Shown here: positions 35,121 to 43,333 of the stretch, one piece after another | Layout of the letters: every line of letters begins with the position of its first letter | Numbering within the stretch: position 1 is the stretch's first letter | DNA from: Paraclostridium tenue | Lineage (GTDB): Bacteria > Bacillota > Clostridia > Peptostreptococcales > Peptostreptococcaceae | NCBI RefSeq assembly: GCF_015668515.1 | Contig: NZ_JADPFO010000001.1 | Location: 1,452,823 to 1,516,822, forward strand | Length of the DNA stretch: 64,000 nucleotides | Direction of reading: 5' to 3' | Made by a program: the position numbers and the translations under genes | Notes under the pieces: model-generated | What the model was told of the DNA's origin: nothing | What the model saw: the letters and a program-made list of their open reading frames with translations, nothing else | Databases searched by the model: none

Positions 35121-35257
35121 AAGGTTATTCCCCTGATAACCTTAAATTTTTACTCCCCAAATAAAATATATTCCCTAATAAACCCCTTTTTATAATATAT
35201 TTTACCCCTTTAAAAGCCTTACTTTGATCGGTATGAAAGTAAGGCTATTATTTTTTT
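35121..35257 (+). ncRNA. Putative C-rich small regulatory RNA, about 137 nt
   Basis: The segment has a promoter, no open frame, and an intrinsic terminator. The 5' hairpin AAGGTTAT/ATAACCTT (35121-35128, 35136-35143) shows CCCC in its loop. An A/U-rich single-stranded stretch then carries CCCC at 35155-35158, CCC at 35173-35175, CCCC at 35183-35186 and CCCC at 35205-35208. It ends with an 11-pair stem (35216-35246) and TTATTTTTTT. In such A/T-rich DNA, five C-runs in 80 bases are unusual. C-rich loops in Firmicute RNAs such as RsaE/RoxS pair with G-rich ribosome sites. Its 3' part is antisense to the end of the kinase gene. The family name is unknown to me. Confidence 0.65.
35215..35257 (+). 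terminator. Bidirectional terminator inside the kinase 3' end
   Basis: Stem AGCCTTACTTT with AAAGTAAGGCT, a 9- to 10-base loop, then ATTATTTTTTT on the + strand. On the minus strand the same stem contains the last codons and stop of the kinase gene and is followed by TTTT. Confidence 0.85.
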
Positions 35258-36280
35258 CACTTCATTAAAAGCATCTGATTTTCTTTCAATATATTCACAA
35301 CAATAACCCTTATATACACTGTACTTTCTATTTTCTTTATTCAATTTTACAGTTTTCACATTATAATAACCTTCATCTTCACTAACTATAATTTGCATAA
35401 TAGTATTATCATTATTTTTTCTTGTAAAATAATAATGTTTATCATTTCCTTCGTATTTCCAATCTAAATTTTCATTTATATTCTCAATATCAGCAATTAT
35501 TTCAGATACATTTTCATATCTTTCTTCAGGTTTAACATTTATACATTTTTCTATTATATTTACCATAGCCCTAGGTACATGTGGTAAGTACTTATTTCTT
35601 TTTGGAAATTTTCCACTGGCTGATGCAATTTTTACCATATTTATATCTTTATATTTTTTTAATTGAGTATTATATTCTAAGTTACCATTGCACATTCTAT
35701 ATAAAGTTGTACCTATTTGGTATATATCAACTTTATTAGTTATGAATGTACTTTTACACTGTTCAGGTGCTATGTGTTTATAGTAAACATTTCTTAATTT
35801 ACCTACTCCATCTTTATTTAAATATACAGCTGATCCAAAATCTGCTAATACAGCTTTATTTTCATTATTTATGAGTATATTACTAGGTTTTATATCACAG
35901 TGAGAAATTCCCAATTTGTGTAGATATTCAATAGCTGATAAGAAATCTAAAGAATAGTTTATTATTTCTCTTATAGTTAGGTTTTTTGTTTCTAATAAGT
36001 GGTGTAGAGATCCATTTCTATAATAAGGCATAGTTATATATATATGCTCATCATCATAAGAAACATGATTTATATTTATTATATTAGGATGATTAGCTTT
36101 ACAAATCTTTTTTGATTCTTCAAAGTATTTATCTGGATTTTTAAAAGATGATTTTTTAATTTTTTTCATTATAAATTGTCTTCCCATTTGTGTATCTTCA
36201 ACTAAATATAACTTAGAGTTAACCCCCTCTGATTTTAAAGGTTTTATTATTTTCAAATCTATATTAGTAACTATATTCAT
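35219..36280 (-). CDS. Soluble Hanks-type Ser/Thr protein kinase
   Basis: Eukaryotic-type kinase of 353 residues. The nucleotide-binding lysine lies in FIMKKIKK (K39/K40), the catalytic loop HCDIKPSN is at 127-134 (D129, N134), ADFGS supplies the Mg-binding Asp (D147), and HIAPEQ is at 169-174. The kinase domain ends near 265; the last about 85 residues form a small beta-rich domain starting at DWKYEG that I do not recognise. There is no membrane helix or PASTA repeat, so it is not the PrkC/IreK wall-sensing kinase. A 15-codon ORF overlaps its start by ATGA. Its own AGGTGG site lies 12 bases from ATG 36280, rather far. Confidence 0.92.
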   Translation of the reverse strand: MNIVTNIDLKIIKPLKSEGVNSKLYLVEDTQMGRQFIMKKIKKSSFKNPDKYFEESKKICKANHPNIININHVSYDDEHIYITMPYYRNGSLHHLLETKNLTIREIINYSLDFLSAIEYLHKLGISHCDIKPSNILINNENKAVLADFGSAVYLNKDGVGKLRNVYYKHIAPEQCKSTFITNKVDIYQIGTTLYRMCNGNLEYNTQLKKYKDINMVKIASASGKFPKRNKYLPHVPRAMVNIIEKCINVKPEERYENVSEIIADIENINENLDWKYEGNDKHYYFTRKNNDNTIMQIIVSEDEGYYNVKTVKLNKENRKYSVYKGYCCEYIERKSDAFNEVKKIIALLSYRSK

Positions 36281-36324
36281 AATATAGTATCACCACCTAA
36301 AAATAATTCTAATACAACCCCCAT
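36277..36324 (-). CDS. Upstream leader ORF of 15 codons
   Basis: ATG 36324 lies eight bases past AGGAG and reads MGVVLELFLGGDTIL before TGA. That TGA overlaps the kinase start as ATGA. The layout predicts coupling: ribosomes finishing the leader restart on the kinase. No homologue is recognised, so the peptide may matter only for translation. Confidence 0.5.
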   Translation of the reverse strand: MGVVLELFLGGDTIL

Positions 36325-36399
36325 AAATGTCACTCCTAACTGTGCTTATTGTAACTTATATATACTATGATTTTAATTCCTAAATAAACACAAAAAATA

Positions 36400-36440
36400 C
36401 AAAAGCTTTCACACTAATTTAAATTAATATGAAAGCTCTC
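36400..36440 (-). terminator. Intrinsic terminator after the exonuclease gene
   Basis: Minus strand arms AGCTTTCA/TGAAAGCT with a largely self-complementary A/T interior, then TTTTGTATTTTTT. Confidence 0.8.
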
Positions 36441-36442
36441 TA

Positions 36443-36946
36443 TTATTTATTAAGTATAAGAAATAATTTAGCAGTTGCTAGTGTATCACTATCTGCCCTA
36501 TGTGCATTTTTATTTTCTATATTATAATATTCACACGCAGTTTCTAATTTTTTATTCTTACCTTTATATTCTTTATTTTGTTTTAATAATTCTAATGTAC
36601 ATATATAATTATTTATAGGCTCTAATCCCATTTTATTTAAATAATAATTTAAAAATTTCAAGTCAAACTTAGCATTATGAGCAATTATAGTTTTATCACC
36701 TATATATTGTCTAAATTTGGGTAAAACCTCTTCTAGACTTTTTTCATTTTCTACCATCTCATTACTTATATTAGTTATATCAGTTATAAGACTAGGAATT
36801 ATTCCGTTTGGTTTTATTAGCCTAGAATAATTTCTTCCTATTTTATTATTATTTATCTCTGTAACTCCTATTTCTATAATTTCACAGCCTTTATATGGAT
36901 CAAGGCCTGTAGTTTCTAAATCTACTACTACATAATCTTTTTTCAT
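36443..36946 (-). CDS. DnaQ-like 3'-5' exonuclease
   Basis: DEDDh exonuclease of 167 residues. ExoI has VVDLETTGLDP (D8, E10), ExoII IIAHNAKFDLKFL (D in the middle), and ExoIII AHRADSDTLATAKLF with the His and last Asp. The fold is that of the epsilon proofreading subunit of DNA polymerase III and of RNase T; a stand-alone protein of this size could act in repair or RNA trimming. GAGAGGAG precedes ATG 36946. Single gene between the protease and kinase genes. Confidence 0.88.
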   Translation of the reverse strand: MKKDYVVVDLETTGLDPYKGCEIIEIGVTEINNNKIGRNYSRLIKPNGIIPSLITDITNISNEMVENEKSLEEVLPKFRQYIGDKTIIAHNAKFDLKFLNYYLNKMGLEPINNYICTLELLKQNKEYKGKNKKLETACEYYNIENKNAHRADSDTLATAKLFLILNK

Positions 36947-37068
36947 AAATTACTCCTCTCATTTTCATAAGTATAAGTATATATAATTATAACAAATAAA
37001 AAAACAATGATAATATGAAATTTACCATTGCCTTAAAATACTAATAAAAAAATTTAAATTTAGCTTAA

Positions 37069-37998
37069 TCACTTTGTAATTTTCACTTGTCCATTTTTAA
37101 ACATTTTCTTAGGCATTTTAGGAGTTTCTAAAAATACTAATCCATTTCCTTGCATATTTTTATCATAATGTAAATCTAAAGTAAATTTTATAAGTTGAGC
37201 ATATATCTCTGACTCACTTAACATCCTTTTAAACTCTTTGTTTGAATAATTTTTTATAAGTGCTAAAGAACCACTAACGTGAGGTGCCGCCATACTAGTT
37301 CCATCTAAAATAGCATATGAGTTATTTTTAAACGTTGACAAAATTCCAACTCCTGGAGCCATAACATCTATTAAATTATTACTATTTGAAAAATAAGCTG
37401 GTTTAGCTTTTTCATCTACAGCACCTACTGAAATAACTTCACTATATGAAGCAGGATAAGAAAATTCATTAGTTATAGAATTATTATCTCCATCATTTCC
37501 AGCTGCACAAACTACTAATATATTATTACTTACGGCTTTTTTAACAGCTTTATGCAAATTTTCATCATCTAAATATCCTCCTAACGACATACTTATAATA
37601 TCTACCTTTTGGCTAATTGCATAATTTATAGCATTTATAGTCCACTTGTACTCACCTTCTCCATGTCTATCTAAGGCTTTTAATATCATTAAATTACAAG
37701 CAGGTGCTACACTGTGAACAATCCCAGCAACATGAGTACCATGTCCGATATAATCATTAACTAATAATTTATTAGATTCATCATCTTTAGTGAAATTTCT
37801 AGTGTGAATAATTTTATCCTTAAGTACAACATGATTTATATCACATCCTGTATCTATAATAGCTACAGTTATACCCTCACCACTACTAGACTTATTCCAA
37901 AATTTATCAGCCCTAATCATTTTTACTCCATAAGAACTTACATTAATATCTCTACCAACTTCAGTAACCTTATAAGGTAATAACTTCATTTTATACAT
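37069..37998 (-). CDS. Subtilisin-like serine protease (S8), intracellular type
   Basis: Protease of 309 residues without a signal peptide, so probably cytoplasmic like Isp/AprX. The catalytic triad is D49 in AIIDTGCDINH, H86 in GHGTHVAG and S235 in GTSMAAPHVSG; the oxyanion Asn is in AAGNDGD (about 168). The N-terminal 25 residues MYKMKLLPYKVTEV resemble the short inhibitory extension of Bacillus Isp proteins. An in-frame ATG 45 bases upstream lacks a ribosome site; ATG 37998 has AGGTGG seven to eight bases before it. It may degrade proteins in starvation or sporulation. Confidence 0.92.
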   Translation of the reverse strand: MYKMKLLPYKVTEVGRDINVSSYGVKMIRADKFWNKSSSGEGITVAIIDTGCDINHVVLKDKIIHTRNFTKDDESNKLLVNDYIGHGTHVAGIVHSVAPACNLMILKALDRHGEGEYKWTINAINYAISQKVDIISMSLGGYLDDENLHKAVKKAVSNNILVVCAAGNDGDNNSITNEFSYPASYSEVISVGAVDEKAKPAYFSNSNNLIDVMAPGVGILSTFKNNSYAILDGTSMAAPHVSGSLALIKNYSNKEFKRMLSESEIYAQLIKFTLDLHYDKNMQGNGLVFLETPKMPKKMFKNGQVKITK

Positions 37999-38092
37999 AA
38001 AAACACACCACCTAAATAAAATTTTATACTCAATTATATACACTTAATTGTTATATTGTGATAATTACAAAGGATATGTTATTTATTCAAAT

Positions 38093-38140
38093 AAAAAAAT
38101 GCCTCAAAATAGTTATAAAAACTTTTTGAAACATTTTTTA
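38093..38140 (-). terminator. Intrinsic terminator after the slipin gene
   Basis: Minus strand arms AAAATGTTTCAAAA and TTTTGAGGCATTTT with inner AGTT/AACT (one mismatch and G-T pairs), then T7. It separates nfeD-slipin from the protease gene. Confidence 0.75.
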
Positions 38141-38173
38141 TTTAAAAATTATATATTTAAATTTTTTTAATTT

Positions 38174-39112
38174 TTATTTTTTATCAGATATTATTTCTTT
38201 TATTGCTCCTATGCTACCAAGTAGACCTTGTGCTTCATAAGGTACAAATACCTTGTTATCACCCTTAGCCATTTCATTTAAAGCTTCTACATACTTAACA
38301 GATAACATAGCTTCATCTATATTTGCATTTTTAAGTGCATCATATACCATTTTTACTTTACTAGCTTCAGCTTCTGCAACTTTTTTAATAGCTTCAGCTT
38401 CACCTTCTGCTTTTCTTATTTGAGCTTCTCTTTGTGCCTCTGCATGTAAAATAGCAGTTTGTTTTTCACCTTCTGCCTTTAATATTTGAGATTCTTTAAG
38501 ACCTTGAGATTCAGTTATAGCAGCTTGCTTTTTACCTTCTGCTTGAAGTATCATAGCACGCTTTTCTCTTTCAGCTCTCATTTGTTTTTCCATAGCTTCT
38601 TTTATATCTTCTGGAAGTTCTATATTTTTTATTTCAACTCTTTCTACTCTAACGCCCCATTTATCAGTGGCTTCATCAAGTATAATTCTTAACTTATTAT
38701 TTACATCATCTCTTGAAGATAATGTTTTATCCAATTCCATAGTACCTATTACATCTCTTAAAGTAGTTGTAGTTAAATACTTTATAGCTTGAACTAAGTT
38801 CGCTATTTCATAAGTAGCTTTAAATGAGTCTGTTATTTGATAATAAACTACAGTATCTATTGACATAGTAACATTATCTTTAGTTATAACAGCTTGTGGC
38901 GGTGAATCTATAACTTGAGTTCTAAGGTCAATCCTTCTAACTACTCTATCTAATATTGGTACAACTATGTTAAGACCTGACTCTCCTGTCATTTTGTACT
39001 TTCCTAATCTTTCTACAATTATAACTTCTGATTGCTTTACTATTTTAATAGTAGATATAGCTAAAACTATAACTAAAATTATTAAAACAGTAAAAAATAT
39101 TGTTGTAAACAT
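38174..39112 (-). CDS. SPFH/slipin family membrane protein (stomatin-like)
   Basis: Membrane-anchored scaffold of 312 residues. An N-terminal hydrophobic helix (about 2-24) precedes the SPFH domain, which starts at IKIVKQSEVIIVERLGKYK and contains DRVVRRIDLRTQVID. A long Ala/Glu/Lys-rich coiled coil (about 180-260, repeated AEGE and AEAE units) and a short tail follow. In QmcA/HflK-like proteins this builds oligomers that organise microdomains and influence membrane proteases. Encoded 18 bases downstream of the NfeD gene, the classic slipin-NfeD pair. Confidence 0.93.
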   Translation of the reverse strand: MFTTIFFTVLIILVIVLAISTIKIVKQSEVIIVERLGKYKMTGESGLNIVVPILDRVVRRIDLRTQVIDSPPQAVITKDNVTMSIDTVVYYQITDSFKATYEIANLVQAIKYLTTTTLRDVIGTMELDKTLSSRDDVNNKLRIILDEATDKWGVRVERVEIKNIELPEDIKEAMEKQMRAEREKRAMILQAEGKKQAAITESQGLKESQILKAEGEKQTAILHAEAQREAQIRKAEGEAEAIKKVAEAEASKVKMVYDALKNANIDEAMLSVKYVEALNEMAKGDNKVFVPYEAQGLLGSIGAIKEIISDKK

Positions 39113-39130
39113 ATTAAAATTTACCTCCCC

Positions 39131-39556
39131 TTATATTTTTTCTACTACTAATTTTACTCCATCTATATACTTTATTAAAACGTTTACATCTTTAGGTATA
39201 TATTTTGAATCAACTGAAGTTGCACTCCATACTTCTCCTTCTATTTTAACTAAACCTATACCATCTTGATTTATTTCTTTTGTCACAACTCCAATTTTTC
39301 CAATTAAAGCATTTATAGTAGATGGTTTTACTTCTTTGTTAACATCAAAATATTTTTGAAGTATTTTTCTACCAAATATTACTCCTATAATTGAAACAAT
39401 ACACATTATTATGATTTGAGTTCCTATTGATGAAACTATTAGTGAGGATAATCCTGCTACAAAACATCCAATAGCAAAGAATAGAGAAACAAAGCTTATG
39501 GTGCTCGACTCAATTATTAGTAATATTATCCCTATTATAATCCATGTTAAAAACAT
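39131..39556 (-). CDS. NfeD family protein, short form
   Basis: A 141-residue partner of slipins. Three to four membrane helices (about 2-70, with WIIIGIILLIIESST at the start) are followed by a C-terminal OB-fold domain (about 80-140): ALIGKIGVVTKEINQDGIGLVKIEGEVWSA is the typical G-x-x-G-x-V and G-x-V-x-x-x-G-E-x-W pattern. The ClpP-like protease domain of long NfeD proteins is absent. First gene of the nfeD-slipin operon, with AAGGAGGAGG before ATG 39556. Confidence 0.93.
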   Translation of the reverse strand: MFLTWIIIGIILLIIESSTISFVSLFFAIGCFVAGLSSLIVSSIGTQIIIMCIVSIIGVIFGRKILQKYFDVNKEVKPSTINALIGKIGVVTKEINQDGIGLVKIEGEVWSATSVDSKYIPKDVNVLIKYIDGVKLVVEKI

Positions 39557-39636
39557 ATAACCTCCTCCTTAAATATAATATATATTTATTTTAAATATTT
39601 TTGTATATTAACATATATTTTGTATCTTTATTGTAA

Positions 39637-40821
39637 CTACTTTATAATCTTAGATAAATTTCTTATAATTTCTTTTTCATCTTTACTTATATCTATATCT
39701 TTTACTTTTATATCTTCTTTGTTTTCTTTTATATAAGTACCTTGCGTTATAATATTATCTTTTATATTTACTTCAAACTTTGCTTTATCTAATAAGTAAT
39801 ATGTTCCAACTCCATACTTACAATCTTCTTTCCATTCACCGATATATCTATAAATATCACAAGTAAAAGCACCTACTCCACATCTTAACCCATTTTCATA
39901 GTCACCTTCATATATAGATTTATCTCTATAAAAGTAAGCTCCTTTACCATGAAATAAATCGTCTTTAAAGTCCCCTTTATAAATTTCTCCATTCTTAAAC
40001 TTTAACACTCCATATCCCTTTTTATATCCATATTTAAATTCACCTTCATATATGTCACCATTTTCATTTGTATAACATCCATGACCATTATACACATTAT
40101 TTTTAAACTCTCCAATATACTTACTCCCACATGAATAAGAATAAGTTCCTTTACCATTTAGTTTATCTTCACTATACTCTCCTTCATAAATATCTCCATT
40201 AATTGATATATATCTTCCTCTTCCATTTCTTAATCCATCTTTAAAAATCCCTATAAATTTATCTCCATTATTGTAAGATATGATTCCTTTACCTGTTCTA
40301 AGTCCATTTTTAAACTCACCTTTATATATATCTTTATTAGGAAATGTATACATTCCAATACCTTCAATTACTCCAAACTTAAAGTCTCCACTATAAATTG
40401 ACCCATCAGTATATAAGTATTTTCCTATACTATGCATTGAATCTTCTTTCCATAATCCCTCATATCTATCTTTATTAGCAAATATGCAAACTCCAAATCC
40501 ACTTCTCTTTCCTTCTATCAATTCTCCTTTATAAATATCTCCATTGTCATATTTTACAATTTCATATTTATCATGTTTTTTAACTTTTTTCTTGGACGTA
40601 TACATATCACTATTTAAAAAACTACTACCTTGATTATAACTATCACCACTTTCTCCTCTTAATAAAGTAGGTTTATTTGATTTACATCTACTTACTATTT
40701 TTCTTGAAGTATTTTTTCTAATTTCAATAACTGTTAAAATCAACTTCATTCCTATAAAAATCCCTGATAAAATAATAAAAATTAAAAATACTATTTCAAA
40801 ATATGACTTTATACTATCCAC
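39637..40821 (-). CDS. Membrane-anchored MORN-repeat protein
   Basis: About 394 residues. An N-terminal membrane helix (about 7-28) and a polar linker precede some twelve MORN units of about 23 residues (consensus Y-x-G-x-F/W-x-x-G-x-x-x-G-x-G-x-Y/F), for example YKGELIEGKRSGFGVC, YEGEYSEDKLNGKGTY and YKGDFKDDLFHGKGAYF, before a charged tail. MORN repeats form an elongated beta-sheet used in scaffolding or lipid contact; the role in bacteria is little known. GTG 40836 precedes the GGGAGGG site; GTG 40821, seven bases beyond it, is the better start. Repeats also show as a 69-base period in the DNA. Confidence 0.85.
   Translation of the reverse strand: MDSIKSYFEIVFLIFIILSGIFIGMKLILTVIEIRKNTSRKIVSRCKSNKPTLLRGESGDSYNQGSSFLNSDMYTSKKKVKKHDKYEIVKYDNGDIYKGELIEGKRSGFGVCIFANKDRYEGLWKEDSMHSIGKYLYTDGSIYSGDFKFGVIEGIGMYTFPNKDIYKGEFKNGLRTGKGIISYNNGDKFIGIFKDGLRNGRGRYISINGDIYEGEYSEDKLNGKGTYSYSCGSKYIGEFKNNVYNGHGCYTNENGDIYEGEFKYGYKKGYGVLKFKNGEIYKGDFKDDLFHGKGAYFYRDKSIYEGDYENGLRCGVGAFTCDIYRYIGEWKEDCKYGVGTYYLLDKAKFEVNIKDNIITQGTYIKENKEDIKVKDIDISKDEKEIIRNLSKIIK
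39810..40570 (-). repeat. Tandem 69-base MORN-coding repeats
   Basis: About eleven to twelve degenerate units of 69 bases, each with a TATAAAGGTGA- or TATGAAGGTGA-like start for Y-x-G-D/E on the coding strand. Divergent enough that slippage is unlikely. Confidence 0.75.
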
Positions 40822-41014
40822 TAAAATCCCTCCCACATATATACTTATAATATAAATTTATATATGCAAGTCCAAAAAAATGATTTTAATCATACGACAT
40901 ATTAATACTAATAAAAAAAGACTATATCAAAATAAATTTAGTAAGTAATATTTTTTACATAACTAACTTTATCTTAATATAGCCTATTATTTTATAATTT
41001 AATATTTTTTTAAT

Positions 41015-42028
41015 CTAACCTCTTATTTCTGCTGCTGTAACTATTTTGTGATTTCTAAATACATAACTTCCTGTAAATCCTACAATAGTACTTATAACAG
41101 CACATATAGCCATACATATTAAAACTTCTTGTGCTGGGTTATATGCAAACATAACAGGTAATCCAGCTGAAGGTGCTGCTGTTCCCGGTGCATTGTTTAT
41201 AAGTCCCATAGCTGCTACTACTACTCCACAAAGAGCTCCACTTATGAAGTTTGTTACATATATTGGTATTGGATTTGCTGAAATTATATCTGCTTGAGTT
41301 AATGGTTCTATTACTACAGATATAGTATCTCTTGTATCTCCAAATTTTAATTTTTTAAATAATACGAAATTTGCAAAAGATGTAGCTGATATAGATAATG
41401 CAGCTATTCCCATAGGTAGTCCAGTTAAACCTAGCATTGCTGTAAGTGCCATAGAACTTAATGGAGATGTTGATAATAAAGTAAAGAATCCTCCTATAAT
41501 TAATCCCATTATTATTGGGCTTGAGTCTGTTGAACCAGCGATTATATCACCTATGCTTAATAAAGTAGAATTTACTACAGGCTCTAATGATACCCCTATC
41601 ATTCTTGTTATAGGTGCCATTACAATTACCATAACTAATAAATCAAGTCCTGGTGGTACTTTTTCTTCTAAGAATTTAACGGCAAATGACATTAAGTATC
41701 CTGCTATGAATCCTGGTAATATTCCTAATCCAGAACATGTTATTCCTAGTAACATTGAATATACAGGCGAAACTCCTAAAGCACCCATAGTTAGTGATGC
41801 TGCTGCTAAACCACCTAATTTTCCACTAATTGATCCTAATTCACTAAGAAATGGTATCCCGATTGTATTTCCTAGAAGTGAGAATTGTATTGCTTCGACT
41901 AAGAATGTAGCACATGCTGCATTTGCTAATGCCCCCATTGCTTTCATACCATGTGGTGCCTTATAACTAAATATAGAAAATGCGGCCAGCACCATTAGTA
42001 ATAGAATTGTTCCTTTTAAAACTTCCAT
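41015..42028 (-). CDS. PTS sugar transporter subunit IIC (PTS_EIIC_2 type)
   Basis: Membrane permease of about 337 residues with ten or so helices and Gly/Ala/Pro-rich loops. Family-like blocks are KAPHGMKAMGALANAACATFLVEA near the start, LGSISGKLGG, GVSPVYSMLLGITCSGLGILPGF and SANPIPIYV. It matches the single-domain IIC proteins of clostridia and lactobacilli whose sugar is mostly unknown. No IIA or IIB gene is near, so phosphoryl transfer would depend on components elsewhere. ATG 42028 after GAGGAGG is chosen over an upstream ATG lacking a site. The promoter carries a cre-like element. Confidence 0.85.
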   Translation of the reverse strand: MEVLKGTILLLMVLAAFSIFSYKAPHGMKAMGALANAACATFLVEAIQFSLLGNTIGIPFLSELGSISGKLGGLAAASLTMGALGVSPVYSMLLGITCSGLGILPGFIAGYLMSFAVKFLEEKVPPGLDLLVMVIVMAPITRMIGVSLEPVVNSTLLSIGDIIAGSTDSSPIIMGLIIGGFFTLLSTSPLSSMALTAMLGLTGLPMGIAALSISATSFANFVLFKKLKFGDTRDTISVVIEPLTQADIISANPIPIYVTNFISGALCGVVVAAMGLINNAPGTAAPSAGLPVMFAYNPAQEVLICMAICAVISTIVGFTGSYVFRNHKIVTAAEIRG

Positions 42029-42057
42029 TTTAAAGCCTCCTCTTGTCTTATTCAAGT

Positions 42058-42073
42058 AGCAAAACGTTTTTCT
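42058..42073. promoter_or_regulatory. Putative cre (CcpA) site upstream of the PTS gene
   Basis: Minus strand AGAAAAACGTTTTGCT, with the core AAAACGTTTT, overlaps the expected transcription start. This is a typical place for CcpA repression of a sugar permease. Confidence 0.5.
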
Positions 42074-42080
42074 TTCCTCT

Positions 42081-42110
42081 ATTATATTCTATTTTCTTAC
42101 CATAATGCAA
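42081..42110 (-). promoter_or_regulatory. Sigma-A promoter of the PTS IIC gene
   Basis: Minus strand: TTGCAT (42105-42110), an 18-base spacer and a perfect TATAAT (42081-42086). Confidence 0.65.
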
Positions 42111-42164
42111 TAAATTTTCTAAATTTTTTTACTATATTTAATATTTTTTATAGGCATAAAAACT

Positions 42165-42200
42165 AACCAGCTACTGCTCAAATCGGCTTAGTAGCTGGCT
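42165..42200 (-). terminator. Intrinsic terminator overlapping the exonuclease stop
   Basis: Arms CCAGCTACT/AGTAGCTGG (42167-42175, 42190-42198), a 14-base loop, then TTAGTTTTTA on the minus strand. The stop codon lies within it. Confidence 0.75.
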
Positions 42201-43210
42201 TCTAGTAAACTTTTTATATTTATATTTATATTTTCATACTCTAAATCTTCTTCAAATAATTCTATAATCTTAATTAATTCTTGCTTGTATTCCTCTTTAT
42301 TTAATCTATAATAAAATAAATCATCGACTAAATCCATCATATCCAAGTATGTACTCTCTAATAAATAAAAATTTCCATTTTTTATATCGATAAGATTATC
42401 GAATATAAGTAATTTTTTATTTATATCTTTTATTTCTTCAATATTATGTATATCAATATCAATTATAGATTCTAAATATAATTTAAATGTTTTTAATATT
42501 TCTATAGATAAGTCATCTAATTTTATATTACTTTTTTTATTATGTATACAATCTTTATATTCTTCAAATTTAGATTTTAAATCTTTATTTATTTCTATAA
42601 ATGGATTTTTTATGATATCCTTAATAATTAATAATTCTCTTATTTTACGATTGGAAGATAGTGTATTGTCTAGTATAAATAAGTTATATGCATCAGCTAA
42701 AGGATCATGTGCATCTCCATCAAATTCTACATTTGAATACTCCAGTAAGTTTTTTAATGATACATAATTAATGCACCTAATCCCTTCGTTTAAATATTGT
42801 TTTTTTATATCTATAAACAAATCTTTTATATTATTTACAAATCTAGGATGATTGTTCTTTTGTGCACTTCTTCTATCTGTATTTGAAAAACAAGTTAAAT
42901 CTAAATTTCCAAATGTATAAATCCCCTCAATTTCTGTAAAATTTCCTAACCATTTCTTAAAATCCCTCATAACTTCTTCATAGGTGGGTGCTTTAATAAT
43001 ATCTTCATTAGTTATTTTTGTAAGTTCCTCTATATGAGGGTATATATTAATATTACTAACAGGCTTTATTAAAGACTTAAAATTAGAAATTTTTTTATTT
43101 ATTGTATCGTATTTAACTGCCCCAATAGCAATAATATCTGCATTATTTATATCTCTTCCATACTTAGAATTTGACATATTCATCTCAAAATCTACATATA
43201 TTTTTTTCAT
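42188..43210 (-). CDS. Protein with DnaQ-like exonuclease domain and unknown C-terminal region
   Basis: About 340 residues. The N-terminal 180 carry a DEDD exonuclease domain: IYVDFEMNMS (D, E), GNLDLTCF in the middle and HDPLADAYNLFIL at the end, which gives the third motif. The first motif reads D-F-E-M, as in ERI1/KapD-like exonucleases, rather than D-L-E-T. The C-terminal half (190-340) is helical and acidic with no match I can name. It may act on RNA or DNA. ATG 43210 is nine bases past AAAGG; ATG 43219 sits on that site. Confidence 0.78.
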   Translation of the reverse strand: MKKIYVDFEMNMSNSKYGRDINNADIIAIGAVKYDTINKKISNFKSLIKPVSNINIYPHIEELTKITNEDIIKAPTYEEVMRDFKKWLGNFTEIEGIYTFGNLDLTCFSNTDRRSAQKNNHPRFVNNIKDLFIDIKKQYLNEGIRCINYVSLKNLLEYSNVEFDGDAHDPLADAYNLFILDNTLSSNRKIRELLIIKDIIKNPFIEINKDLKSKFEEYKDCIHNKKSNIKLDDLSIEILKTFKLYLESIIDIDIHNIEEIKDINKKLLIFDNLIDIKNGNFYLLESTYLDMMDLVDDLFYYRLNKEEYKQELIKIIELFEEDLEYENININIKSLLEASY

Positions 43211-43333
43211 CCCCTTCATCCTTTCTAAAACCCTAAAAGTACATTTTACTAATTGTTAATTTATTCTAGTATAATTTTATAATACATTATCTTCAATATC
43301 AACGTAAAAGAAAAAGGATGTACTAAGTACATC

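Noticed and set aside
39810-40570. Regular 69-base spacing suggesting a CRISPR or tandem DNA repeat array
   Set aside because: Units are degenerate and in frame; they encode MORN repeats.
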